Assembly (NCBI RefSeq): GCF_039729015.1 | Contig: NZ_CP155792.1 | Coordinates: 62,001 to 126,000, forward strand | Source of the DNA: Blastococcus sp. HT6-30 | GTDB lineage: Bacteria > Actinomycetota > Actinomycetes > Mycobacteriales > Geodermatophilaceae | Length of the DNA: 64,000 nucleotides | Direction: 5' to 3' | Translations under genes and position numbers: made by a program | Shown here: positions 37,772-45,696 of the stretch, one piece after another | How the letters are laid out: each line of letters opens with the position of its first letter | How positions within the stretch are numbered: position 1 is the stretch's first letter | The notes under the pieces: generated by a model | The model's database searches: none | Seen by the model: only the letters and a program-made list of their open reading frames with translations | What the model was told of the DNA's origin: nothing

Positions 37772-39643
37772 CTACAGGACGTCGAACTCGTTGAAGGCCG
37801 CGCCGCCGGAGAGGGTGGCGTACCCCGGGCCGCGGTCGAAGAACGGCTCCTCGCCGGTCCGGGCGCCCCGCAGCTCCGCGCGCAGCGTCTCGGTGGCGGC
37901 CTCGTCGGCGGTGCCGTCCTCGCGGACCACCACGCCGTAGTCGTCCCGCGCGCCCTGGACCGACACCTTGCGCCAGGCGATGTCGCGCAGCACCTCCTCG
38001 ACCGGCCGGTCCAGCGGGTCGCCCCAGCCGCCGCCGCCCGTCGTCCGGATCCGGACGACGGTGCCAGCCTTGAGCGGCTCGGCGTCGGCCAGCGCGTCCA
38101 CCTCGTGCTCGTCCGGACCGCCCGGGTCGACGGTGATCTGGAACGGCCGCCCGGCCTTGCCGCCTCTGACGCCCCAGCAGGCGAGGATCGAGCGGTCGGC
38201 GATCGACATGAAGTGGGCGTCGCGCAGCACCCGGATGTGCTTCTCGTAGCCGCAGCCACCGCGGTAGCGCCCAGGGCCGCCGGAGTCCGTCGCCAGGCCG
38301 AGCCGCTCCACGCGGAGGGGGAAGCGGCCCTCGGTGAACTCGGTGGGCAGGTTCCGGGAGTCGGGGACGACGTGGATCGTGTCCTCGCCGTCGGCGTAGT
38401 AGCGCCCGCCCGAGCCGCCACCGAGCACCTCGCGCATCAGGTAGGGCTGCCCGTCGAAGTCCGTGCCGTAGACGCCGGTGTAGCGGATCGTCTCCTGGTC
38501 GGCGGGCATCCGGCCGCCGGTGGCCTTGGCGAGCACGCCCGCGAGGACGCCGAGCAGCCGCAGGATGACGAACGTCCGGGCGTTGGTCGGCGCCGGGAAG
38601 ATCGGGGTGAGCAGCGTGCCCTTCTCGGGGAAGCGCATCTCGATCAGCGGGACGACGCCCTCGTTCACGTCGAGCTGGGCCATCCGCTCCGGGCTCTCGG
38701 CCAGGTTGCGCAGGATCGGCGCCAGCCACTTCTTCAGGAAGTTGCCGTCGGCGTAGTCGCCGCAGTGGTTGATCGGGCCCTTGGCCTGCGGGCCAGTGCC
38801 GGTGAAGTCGATGACCAGCGGGGTTTCCCTCGCCGAATCCATGGTCAGCGTGATCCGCTGGCGGTGCAGCTGCGGCTCCTCGACCCCGTCGTGCTCGGCG
38901 TAGTCCTCCCAGACGTAGGTGCCGTCGGGGATCTGCGACAGGATCTCGCGCCGGTAGATCTCGGTGGAGCCGTCCAGGATCGCGTCGAAGCAGGCCTCGA
39001 CCGCGGCCACGCCGTACCGGTCGAACAACTCGCCCAGCCGCCGGGCGCCGGCCAGGCAGGCCGAGCACTCGGCGTCGAGGTCGGCGGCCAGCGAGTCGGG
39101 CATCCGCGAGTTGCGGGTCATGATCTTCAGCGCGCTCTCGTTGGGCACGCCGCGGTCCCACAGCTTGATCGGGGGGACCATCAGCCCCTCCTCGTACACG
39201 CTGGTCGCCGCGCTCGGCATCGAGCCGGGGACGGCCCCGCCGATGTCGTCGTGGTGGCCGAACGCCTGCACGAAGGCGACCACGCGCTCCGCGCCGTCCA
39301 CGTGTGCGAACACCGGCACGGTGACGCAGAGGTCCGGCAGGTGGCCGATGCCCCCCTCGGACAGGTAGACGTCGTTGTGGAAGTAGACGTCCCCGGCGTT
39401 CATCGTCTCGATCGGGTAGTCGCGCACCACCGGGTGCACCAGCGCCGAGTACGAGCGGCCGGTGAGCTTGCGCAGCTGCCGGTCGTGGATGCCGGCCCGG
39501 AAGTCGTGGGCGTCGCGGATCATCGGCGAGCGCGAGGTCCGCCCGATGGAGGTCTCGACCTCCTTCTCGATCGCCGCGAGTGTGCCGGCGACGATCTCGA
39601 CGAGAACCGGGTCGGCGGCGACGCTGCTGTCGGTGAGGCTCAT
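37772..39643 (-). CDS. hyuB: Hydantoinase B/oxoprolinase-family subunit (HyuB)
   Basis: 623 residues from ATG 39643 with AGGAG eight bases upstream. Hydantoinase_B features: DPVLVEIVAGTLAAIEKEVE, IRDAHDFRAGI, FHNDVYLSEGGIGHLPD, DFTGTGPQAKGPINH, GGGSGGR and TTGGGGWGDP. Works with HyuA in ATP-dependent opening of a hydantoin/oxoproline-type ring; the exact substrate cannot be read from sequence. Overlaps hyuA by 4 nt. Confidence 0.92.
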   Translation of the reverse strand: MSLTDSSVAADPVLVEIVAGTLAAIEKEVETSIGRTSRSPMIRDAHDFRAGIHDRQLRKLTGRSYSALVHPVVRDYPIETMNAGDVYFHNDVYLSEGGIGHLPDLCVTVPVFAHVDGAERVVAFVQAFGHHDDIGGAVPGSMPSAATSVYEEGLMVPPIKLWDRGVPNESALKIMTRNSRMPDSLAADLDAECSACLAGARRLGELFDRYGVAAVEACFDAILDGSTEIYRREILSQIPDGTYVWEDYAEHDGVEEPQLHRQRITLTMDSARETPLVIDFTGTGPQAKGPINHCGDYADGNFLKKWLAPILRNLAESPERMAQLDVNEGVVPLIEMRFPEKGTLLTPIFPAPTNARTFVILRLLGVLAGVLAKATGGRMPADQETIRYTGVYGTDFDGQPYLMREVLGGGSGGRYYADGEDTIHVVPDSRNLPTEFTEGRFPLRVERLGLATDSGGPGRYRGGCGYEKHIRVLRDAHFMSIADRSILACWGVRGGKAGRPFQITVDPGGPDEHEVDALADAEPLKAGTVVRIRTTGGGGWGDPLDRPVEEVLRDIAWRKVSVQGARDDYGVVVREDGTADEAATETLRAELRGARTGEEPFFDRGPGYATLSGGAAFNEFDVL

Positions 39644-41742
39644 CGGCCGGTCTCCTTCGTGAGCAGCAGGTCGCTCGTGGTCTCTCGCGTGAGGATGAGG
39701 TTCCCGTGGGCATCGACGGTGGCGGTGAAGCCGGGGTGCACCGGGACGGTCGAGCCGAACTCCTCGACGATCGCCGGGCCGTGCACGACGTCGCCGGGGG
39801 CGAGGCCGGGCCGGTCGTAGGTCGGGGTGTCCACCCAGTCGTCGAAGAAGACCGGGCGGGAACCGGTGACGGTGCGGTCCACGCCCCCCGGCTTCGCAGG
39901 CATTTCGACGAGGTCGGGACGGCGGATCGGCCCGATCCCGCTGACCCGGAGGTTCACCCACTCCACGGCCTGGCGCGGGTCGTCGGCGAAGTCGTAGCCG
40001 TAGAGCTGGCGGTGCGCGGCGTGGAATGCCTGTGCAACCGTGTCACTGCCCTCGGCGTCGAGTCGGCCGTCGGGCACGGGCACCCGCACCTCGAAGGCCT
40101 GGCCGACGTAGCGCAGGTCCGCCGTCCGCTGCATGCGCTGCTCGTCGCGGCCGAAGCCCTCGCCGTCCAGCGCCTCGCGGGCCTGGTCCTCCAGCGCGCC
40201 GTAGACCGAGCGCACCCGATCCAGGTCCAGGTCGAGGTGCTTGCTGACCACGGTCTGCACGTAGTCGTTGCGGACGTCCACGGTCAGCAGCCCGAACGCG
40301 CTCACGTTGCCCGGGTTCGGGGGAACCAGCGTGCGCGGCAGGTTGAGGATGTCCATCAGCCGGCAGGCCAGCAGCGAGCCCGAGCCGCCGAAGGTGGTGA
40401 GCGTGAAATCGCGGACGTCGAGACCCTTGGCCACGGTCACCTGGCGCAGCGCGTTCGCCTGGTTCCACGCGGAGATCTCCAGGATCCCGGTGGCGGTGCG
40501 CTCCAGCGTGAGGTCCAGCTTTCCACCGAGCTGCTCGAGGCCCGCGCGCGCCGCGTCCACCGACAGCGGGATCTCCCCGCCCAGCAGGTGCGGGGGGATG
40601 CGGCCGAGGACGACGTGCGCGTCGGTGACCGTCGGCTGGTCGCCGCCCGACGGGTAGCAGATCGGTCCGGGGTCCGCGCCGGCCGACTTCGGTCCCACCT
40701 TCAAGGTGCCCTCGGGGGACAGCCAGGCGATCGAGCCGCCGCCCGCACCGACGGTGACGACGTCGATCATCGGGATCTTCGACGGGTAGTCACCGACCGA
40801 GCCCTCGGTGGTCAGTGCCGGCTCGCCGTCGATGACGACGGTGACGTCGGTCGAGGTGCCCCCGCCGTCGCAGGTGAGCACGCGGTCGAACCCGGCGGTC
40901 CCCGCGATCAGCGCCGCGCCCAGGGCACCGGCCGCCGGGCCGGAGAGCATCGTGGTGATCGGCTGGTGCACCACCTCGGTCGCCGACAGGACGCCGCCGT
41001 TGCTCTTCATCACGTAGAACGGCACGCCCGGCGCGATCTCGTCCAGGCGGGTGCGGATGTTGGTGACGTAGGCGCCGACCTTGGGCTTGACCGCGGCGTC
41101 GACGAGCGTGGTCACCGAGCGCTCGTACTCCCGGTACTCCCGCAGCACCTGCGAGCTGATGCTCACCACGGCGCCAGGGTGCTCCGCGCGGATCAGCTCG
41201 AGCATCGCCCGCTCGTGGGCGTCGTTCGCGTAGGCGTGCAGGAAGCAGACGCCGATGGTGGTGATGCCGGCGTCGCGGAAGAAGCGGGCGGCCGCACGCG
41301 CGTCGTCCACGTCGAACGGGCGGACCTCGGCGCCGGTGTGATCCAGGCGACCGCGCACGGTGCGCACCAGGTCGGCCGGGACGATCCGCGGCGGCTTCAC
41401 CCAGAAGTAGCTGTTGCCGTAGCCGTCGGGCACCGACTGGCGGGCGATCTCCAGCACCGACTCGTAGCCCTCGGTGGTGATGAAGCCGATCCGGTCCAGC
41501 TTGCCCTCGAGCAGCTGGTTGGTGGCGACCGTCGTCCCGTGGCTGACGGCCGTGACGGCGGACCCGTCCAGGCCCATGATGCCCAGGACCTTCCGGACCC
41601 CGTTCAGGAAGCCCTCCGCCGGATCGGCGGGCGTGGACGGCGTCTTGGTGGTGGTGGTCGCGCCGGTCTCCTCGTCCACCGCGACGACGTCGGTGAACGT
41701 CCCGCCGGTGTCGATGCCGATGCGGACCCGGCGCGCAGTCAT
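39640..41742 (-). CDS. hyuA: Hydantoinase A/oxoprolinase-family subunit (HyuA)
   Basis: 700 residues. The N-terminal ATPase phosphate loop GIDTGGTFTDVVA, SHGTTVATNQLLEG, MKSNGGVLSA, SGPAAGALGA, DGGGTSTDV and VGAGGGSIAWL are all characteristic of the hydantoinase A/acetone carboxylase family. The start ATG 41742 follows TAAGCT (minus 41750-41755) by seven bases, so it is leaderless. The shared regulatory motif (41755-41769) abuts that -10 element. Confidence 0.93.
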   Translation of the reverse strand: MTARRVRIGIDTGGTFTDVVAVDEETGATTTTKTPSTPADPAEGFLNGVRKVLGIMGLDGSAVTAVSHGTTVATNQLLEGKLDRIGFITTEGYESVLEIARQSVPDGYGNSYFWVKPPRIVPADLVRTVRGRLDHTGAEVRPFDVDDARAAARFFRDAGITTIGVCFLHAYANDAHERAMLELIRAEHPGAVVSISSQVLREYREYERSVTTLVDAAVKPKVGAYVTNIRTRLDEIAPGVPFYVMKSNGGVLSATEVVHQPITTMLSGPAAGALGAALIAGTAGFDRVLTCDGGGTSTDVTVVIDGEPALTTEGSVGDYPSKIPMIDVVTVGAGGGSIAWLSPEGTLKVGPKSAGADPGPICYPSGGDQPTVTDAHVVLGRIPPHLLGGEIPLSVDAARAGLEQLGGKLDLTLERTATGILEISAWNQANALRQVTVAKGLDVRDFTLTTFGGSGSLLACRLMDILNLPRTLVPPNPGNVSAFGLLTVDVRNDYVQTVVSKHLDLDLDRVRSVYGALEDQAREALDGEGFGRDEQRMQRTADLRYVGQAFEVRVPVPDGRLDAEGSDTVAQAFHAAHRQLYGYDFADDPRQAVEWVNLRVSGIGPIRRPDLVEMPAKPGGVDRTVTGSRPVFFDDWVDTPTYDRPGLAPGDVVHGPAIVEEFGSTVPVHPGFTATVDAHGNLILTRETTSDLLLTKETGR

Positions 41743-41754
41743 GGGTGAAAGCTT

Positions 41755-41769
41755 AGCGCTGAGATACCT
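41755..41769. promoter_or_regulatory. Shared regulatory motif, site A (hyuA)
   Basis: AGCGCTGAGATACCT on the plus strand, overlapping the end of the inferred hyuA -10. It matches sites at 57411-57425, 59161-59175 and 59208-59222; here it is oriented opposite to transcription. Confidence 0.6.
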
Positions 41770-41937
41770 GCTCGGGAAGCACCGGCGTCGAGGTTCCGGC
41801 CCGCCGGTGCCCTGCGCCCCGGACCGCCCCTCCCGCCGCGCAAGGCGGCCGGCCGCTCGACCCGGACGGTGGCGAGCGGTTCCGACAGCCCGGGGCTCCG
41901 CCGTGCGCGGTCGCCCCGCGCTCCCTACCGTAGGTGG

Positions 41938-42597
41938 ATGGACACCCGGGATCTGCTCGCCCTGCGCTCCGACGACCGCGCCGCCCTGCTCCTGGTCGGT
42001 CTGCGCGGCGACTGGTAGCCCTACTGCTGCGCCCAGGCGGTCCGCCTGGCCCGGTCGCTGCCCCGCCTCGCCGCCGCCGGCACCGAGGTCGTCCTCGCCT
42101 CGGTCGACCCGCCGGAGGTCCAGCTCGCGTTCGACCGCACCTGGCACGTCCCGTTCCGCTGGGCGAGCGACCCGGACGGTGCGCGGCTGGCCAAGCCGTT
42201 GGGTGCCTGGGACGAGGACGCCGCGATCTTCCGGCCGGTGGTCGTCGCCGTGGCCCCGGACGGCGCCGAGGTCTTCTCCGAGCTCTCCCGTGACTTCACC
42301 GACCGGACCGACGACGAACCGTTCCTGGCCGCGCTCGAGGGCCTGGGCCTTCCGGCGCTGCGGGAGCCCGCCCCGTGGGCGCCCGACGGCGTCGAGCCCC
42401 GCCCGTCGAAGCGTGCCTTCACGCCGGGCTCGTTCATCCCCTACTTCCGCGCCATCAAGTTCAACACGCTGGCGCTGGCCGACCGGATGCACGACGAGCG
42501 GGACCGGGCGGAGGTGCTCACCGAGAACCGGATGGCGGTGTCGTTCCTCGACGCCTTCGACGCCTGGCGCGCCGAGCACCCGCCGGAGCGGCAGTAG
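41938..42597 (+). CDS. Thioredoxin/peroxiredoxin-like selenoprotein with UAG-encoded selenocysteine (putative)
   Basis: 219 residues if TAG at 42016-42018 is read through. The N-terminus reaches LLLVGLRGDW, then TAG, then PYCCAQAVRLARSLPRLAAA; related proteins have WCPYC here, so codon 27 replaces the first redox cysteine (U27-P-Y-C30). Downstream codons stay in frame with coding-like composition (PVVVAVAPDGAEVF, SFIPYFRAIKFNTLALADRM). A SECIS-like hairpin is at 42033-42049. Start: TACCGT (41926-41931) six bases before ATG. The final stop is also TAG and abuts the DUF421 stop. Without recoding the gene would be split and inactive. Probable AhpC/TSA-like redox role. Confidence 0.8.
42033..42049 (+). 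promoter_or_regulatory. Bacterial SECIS-like hairpin
   Basis: CCAGGCG (42033-42039) pairs with CGCCTGG (42043-42049). The apical region reads GGUCC, with the GGUC that SelB recognises in bacterial SECIS elements, 21-24 nt after the TAG, inside the usual spacing. Confidence 0.65.
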
Positions 42598-43161
42598 TCA
42601 GGACGACGTCGGCCGCCCGCCGGGCTCCTCCGCCCCGCAGAGGTGCTCGGCACCGGGCACGTCGGAGAACAGCCACGGGTCCAGCGGCTCCGACCGGCGC
42701 ACCACGCTCACCGCCCCGGTGCGCTCGAGGACCACGCACCGCACCTCGGCGAGGTTGCGGATCCCGGCCAGCCGCAGTTTCTGGCGCAGCTCGTCCTCGG
42801 CGACGTGGGCGGCGCGCATGTTCTCCCGCAGCGGGGTGTCCCCGGCCATGAGCAGGACCGGCGGCCGGTTCATCAGCCGGTCGGCCCACCGGCTCTGCCG
42901 TAGCCGGGCGAGCGCGGTCTGGGTCGCGAACAGCGTGACCATGGCGACGGCGCCGGTGGCCAGCGTGGGGTCGAGCAGCAGCACCGTGCGACCGACGACC
43001 GCGCCGAGCGCGATGGCGCAGCCGAGGTCGAAGCTCGACATGGTGGCGAGGCTGCGCTGCCCCACCAGCCGGACGCAGAGCACCAGGAGCAGGTACATGG
43101 CCACGGTGGTCAGGACGACGAACCCGGCCGTTCCCGCGTCGATCCCCAGCTGATCCATCAT
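42598..43161 (-). CDS. DUF421 (YetF-like) membrane protein
   Basis: 187 residues. Three N-terminal hydrophobic helices (FVVLTTVAMYLLLVLCVRLVG and the following two) precede a cytosolic domain with RPPVLLMAGDTPLRENMRAA and KLRLAGI, the DUF421 pattern. ATG 43161 or 43158 follows GGGGAGG. Function is unknown. The stop abuts the selenoprotein stop. Confidence 0.88.
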   Translation of the reverse strand: MMDQLGIDAGTAGFVVLTTVAMYLLLVLCVRLVGQRSLATMSSFDLGCAIALGAVVGRTVLLLDPTLATGAVAMVTLFATQTALARLRQSRWADRLMNRPPVLLMAGDTPLRENMRAAHVAEDELRQKLRLAGIRNLAEVRCVVLERTGAVSVVRRSEPLDPWLFSDVPGAEHLCGAEEPGGRPTSS

Positions 43162-43210
43162 CGGCCTCCCCGGACGGCGAACGGGTGCCCATTGTCGGCG
43201 CAGCGGAGGT

Positions 43211-43627
43211 TCAGTCGGCGAGCGCGCGCAGGATCCGGGTGAGCGCGGCCTGGTCTTCGGGCCCGAGGCGGCCGAAGAGCTCGGCGGAGTCGGCGGCCCG
43301 TGCGCGCCCGACCTCGTCGCGGACGCGCCGGCCCTCGGCGGTCGGGCGGAGGAGCACCGCCCGGCGGTCGCCCGGATCGGGGGTGCGCTCGACCAGGCCG
43401 CGCTCCTGCAGCCCGTCGGCCACCTCGGTCGCCGAGCGGGGGGCGATGTGCAGGGAGTCGGCGAGGTCGGACAGCCGGACGCCGTCGCGCGCGCAGATCA
43501 CCCGCAGCGCCCGCGCCTGGTGCGGGGAGAGGTCCCAGGGAGCCAGAGCGTCCCGCCAGCGGCGGCGCTGGCTGCGGGCCACCCGCATCAGCAGGTCGCC
43601 CAGCTCGCCGGCCCCGTCATCCGCCAC
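43211..43627 (-). CDS. MarR-family repressor of the adjacent ABC exporter
   Basis: 138 residues. MarR winged helix: LSPHQARALRVICARDGVRLSDLADSLHIAPRSATEVADGLQERGL, wing RTPDPGDRRAVLLRPT. GTG 43627 is six bases after TACCAT (minus 43634-43639). It diverges from an ABC exporter, and a palindrome TGAGGTAACCTCA between them is the likely operator, giving autoregulation and drug- or ligand-responsive control of the exporter. Confidence 0.9.
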   Translation of the reverse strand: MADDGAGELGDLLMRVARSQRRRWRDALAPWDLSPHQARALRVICARDGVRLSDLADSLHIAPRSATEVADGLQERGLVERTPDPGDRRAVLLRPTAEGRRVRDEVGRARAADSAELFGRLGPEDQAALTRILRALAD

Positions 43628-43665
43628 GGAGGAATGGTACCGACGGTCCTGAGGTTGGCGGACAG

Positions 43666-43678
43666 TGAGGTAACCTCA
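43666..43678. promoter_or_regulatory. Probable MarR operator
   Basis: TGAGGTAACCTCA is an inverted repeat (TGAGGT/ACCTCA around a central A) in the MarR-exporter intergenic region. A half-site TGAGGTT occurs at 43650-43656, just upstream of the marR -10. Confidence 0.6.
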
Positions 43679-43712
43679 ACGACCCACGGCGGGAGGTGGC
43701 GACATCAGCGGG

Positions 43713-45563
43713 ATGATGATGACCGGTGGCCGGGGTGGCGGGCCCGGTGGTGGCGGCGGCAACGCCGGGCGGAAGCCCGACCCCGCCGACCGCGCCCAGC
43801 TCGAGCGCTCCCCGGTCCGGTGGAGCCGGGTGGCCACGCTCTTCCGGCCCTACCGGTGGCAGCTGGCCGTGGTGGTGGCCCTGATCGTGGCGTCCTCGGC
43901 CGTCGCGCTGGCCACCCCGTTCCTCATCCGGCTGGTCATCGACGAGGCGATCCCCGAGCAGGACGTTCCCCTGCTGCTGTGGGCCGTCGGCGGGATGCTC
44001 GCCGTCACCGTCGTCACGGCGGTCCTCGGCGTGGTGCAGACCTGGCTGTCCACCACCGTCGGGCAGCGGGTCATGCATGGTTTGCGGACGGCGGTCTTCA
44101 CCCACCTGCAGCGCCAGTCGCTGGGCTTCTTCACCCGCACCAAGGGCGGTGAGGTGCAGTCCCGGCTGATGAACGACGTCGGCAGCATGCAGTCGGTGGT
44201 CACCTCGACGGCGACCTCCTTCGCATCGAGCGCCACCACGGTCATCGGCACGGTGGTCGCGATGGCCGTGCTGAGCTGGCGGCTGTCCCTGCTCTCGTTG
44301 GTGGTGCTGCCCCCGGCGGTCTGGCTCACCCGCCGGGTCGCCCGCATGCGGCGGGCGATCACCGCCCAGCGCCAGCGCCACCTGGCCGACCTGCACTCCC
44401 AGGTCGAGGAGGGCCTGAGCGTCAGCGGCGTGCTGCTGGGCAAGACGCTGGGCGCGGGGCCGGCGCAGTCGCAGCGGTTCGCCGGCACCTCGGAGTTCCT
44501 GGTCGACCTCGAGGTGCGCTCGCAGCTGGCCGGCCGCTGGCGCATGGCCACGATGAGCATCGTGTTCGCAGGCATCCCGGCGCTGATCTACCTGGCCGCG
44601 GGCCTGCCGGCGACCTCGGGCGGCATGACCATCGGCACCCTCGTCGCCTTCACGACCCTGCAGGGCGCGCTGTTCCGCCCGCTCATGCAGCTGCTGGACA
44701 TCGGCGTCTCGCTCACCGCCTCGATGGCGCTGTTCAGCCGGGTGTTCGAGTACCTCGACCTGCCCGTCGACATCGCCGACCCCGCCGACCCGGTTCCGCT
44801 CGAGGCCACCGCCGTCCGCGGCGAGGTGCGGTTCGAGCACGTCGGCTTCCGCTACCCCGATGGGGCCCGCCCCGCGCTCTCCGACGTCGACGTGACCGTC
44901 CCCGCCGGCTCCACGCTCGCGCTGGTCGGCGAGACCGGCTCGGGCAAGAGCACGCTGGCCTCGCTGGTGGCCCGGCTCAACGACCCCACCACCGGGCGGG
45001 TGCTCATCGACGGGGTCGACGTGCGCGACGTGTCGCTGGCCGACCTCGCCCGCGTCGTCGGCGTCGTCTCGCAGGACACCTACCTGCTGCACGGCACCGT
45101 CCGGGAGAACCTGCTGCACGCCCGGCCGGAGGCCACCGACGCCGACCTGGTCGACGCCGCCCGCCGGGCGCAGGTGCACCAGGTCATCGCCGCGCTGCCC
45201 GACGGGTACGAGACGGTCGTCGGCGCCCGCGGGCACCGGTTCTCCGGCGGGGAGAAGCAGCGGCTGGCCATCGCCCGCACGCTGCTGCGCGATCCCCGGG
45301 TGCTCGTTCTCGACGAGGCGACCAGCGCCCTGGACAACGAGACGGAGCGGGCGGTGCAGGCGGCGCTCGACGAGGCCAGCCGCGGCCGCACGACGATCAC
45401 GATCGCGCACCGGCTCTCCACGGTGCGCGACGCCGACCGGATCGTCGTCCTGGACGCCGGGCGGGTCGCCGAGCAGGGCACGCACGAGGAGCTCATGGCC
45501 CTCGGCGGCCGGTACGCCCGGCTGGCCGGCATCGCGCAGCGGGACGCCGTCCTCGCCGGCTGA
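43713..45563 (+). CDS. ABC exporter, fused transmembrane and ATPase domains
   Basis: 616 residues from the first of three consecutive ATG codons. After a Gly-rich leader, six helices (about 45-330) precede the nucleotide-binding domain with Walker A GETGSGKST, Q-loop VVSQDTYLLHGTVRENLLHA, signature FSGGEKQRLAIA, Walker B VLVLDEATSALD and H-loop AHRLSTV. A half-size homodimeric or heterodimeric multidrug/lipid exporter. Regulated by the divergent MarR gene. Confidence 0.95.
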   Translation: MMMTGGRGGGPGGGGGNAGRKPDPADRAQLERSPVRWSRVATLFRPYRWQLAVVVALIVASSAVALATPFLIRLVIDEAIPEQDVPLLLWAVGGMLAVTVVTAVLGVVQTWLSTTVGQRVMHGLRTAVFTHLQRQSLGFFTRTKGGEVQSRLMNDVGSMQSVVTSTATSFASSATTVIGTVVAMAVLSWRLSLLSLVVLPPAVWLTRRVARMRRAITAQRQRHLADLHSQVEEGLSVSGVLLGKTLGAGPAQSQRFAGTSEFLVDLEVRSQLAGRWRMATMSIVFAGIPALIYLAAGLPATSGGMTIGTLVAFTTLQGALFRPLMQLLDIGVSLTASMALFSRVFEYLDLPVDIADPADPVPLEATAVRGEVRFEHVGFRYPDGARPALSDVDVTVPAGSTLALVGETGSGKSTLASLVARLNDPTTGRVLIDGVDVRDVSLADLARVVGVVSQDTYLLHGTVRENLLHARPEATDADLVDAARRAQVHQVIAALPDGYETVVGARGHRFSGGEKQRLAIARTLLRDPRVLVLDEATSALDNETERAVQAALDEASRGRTTITIAHRLSTVRDADRIVVLDAGRVAEQGTHEELMALGGRYARLAGIAQRDAVLAG

Positions 45564-45696
45564 CCAGGCCTGCCCGGCCACCCTCGCCGGGCCGGCTGCA
45601 GTACCGCGAGGTGGAGGGCCTTCTCCGCGGACGGCGAGGGCGTGACGATCGCCGCACCGCGGAATCCCTGCCGCTCGGCGGGTGGTTGCGGTCGGC

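Noticed and set aside
37739..39820. 693-residue open frame on the plus strand
   Set aside because: Antisense to hyuB, whose family motifs are intact.
41938..42018. Treating the selenoprotein gene as an ordinary nonsense pseudogene, or starting it at ATG 42199
   Set aside because: A start at 42199 would remove the redox motif and much of the fold. Coding character continues across the TAG, a promoter sits at 41926, and a SECIS-like stem follows, so recoding is the better explanation.
43661..43682. Fifth copy of the AGCGCTGAGRTACYT motif
   Set aside because: Only TGAGGTA is shared. The site is a symmetric palindrome next to marR and is better explained as its operator.
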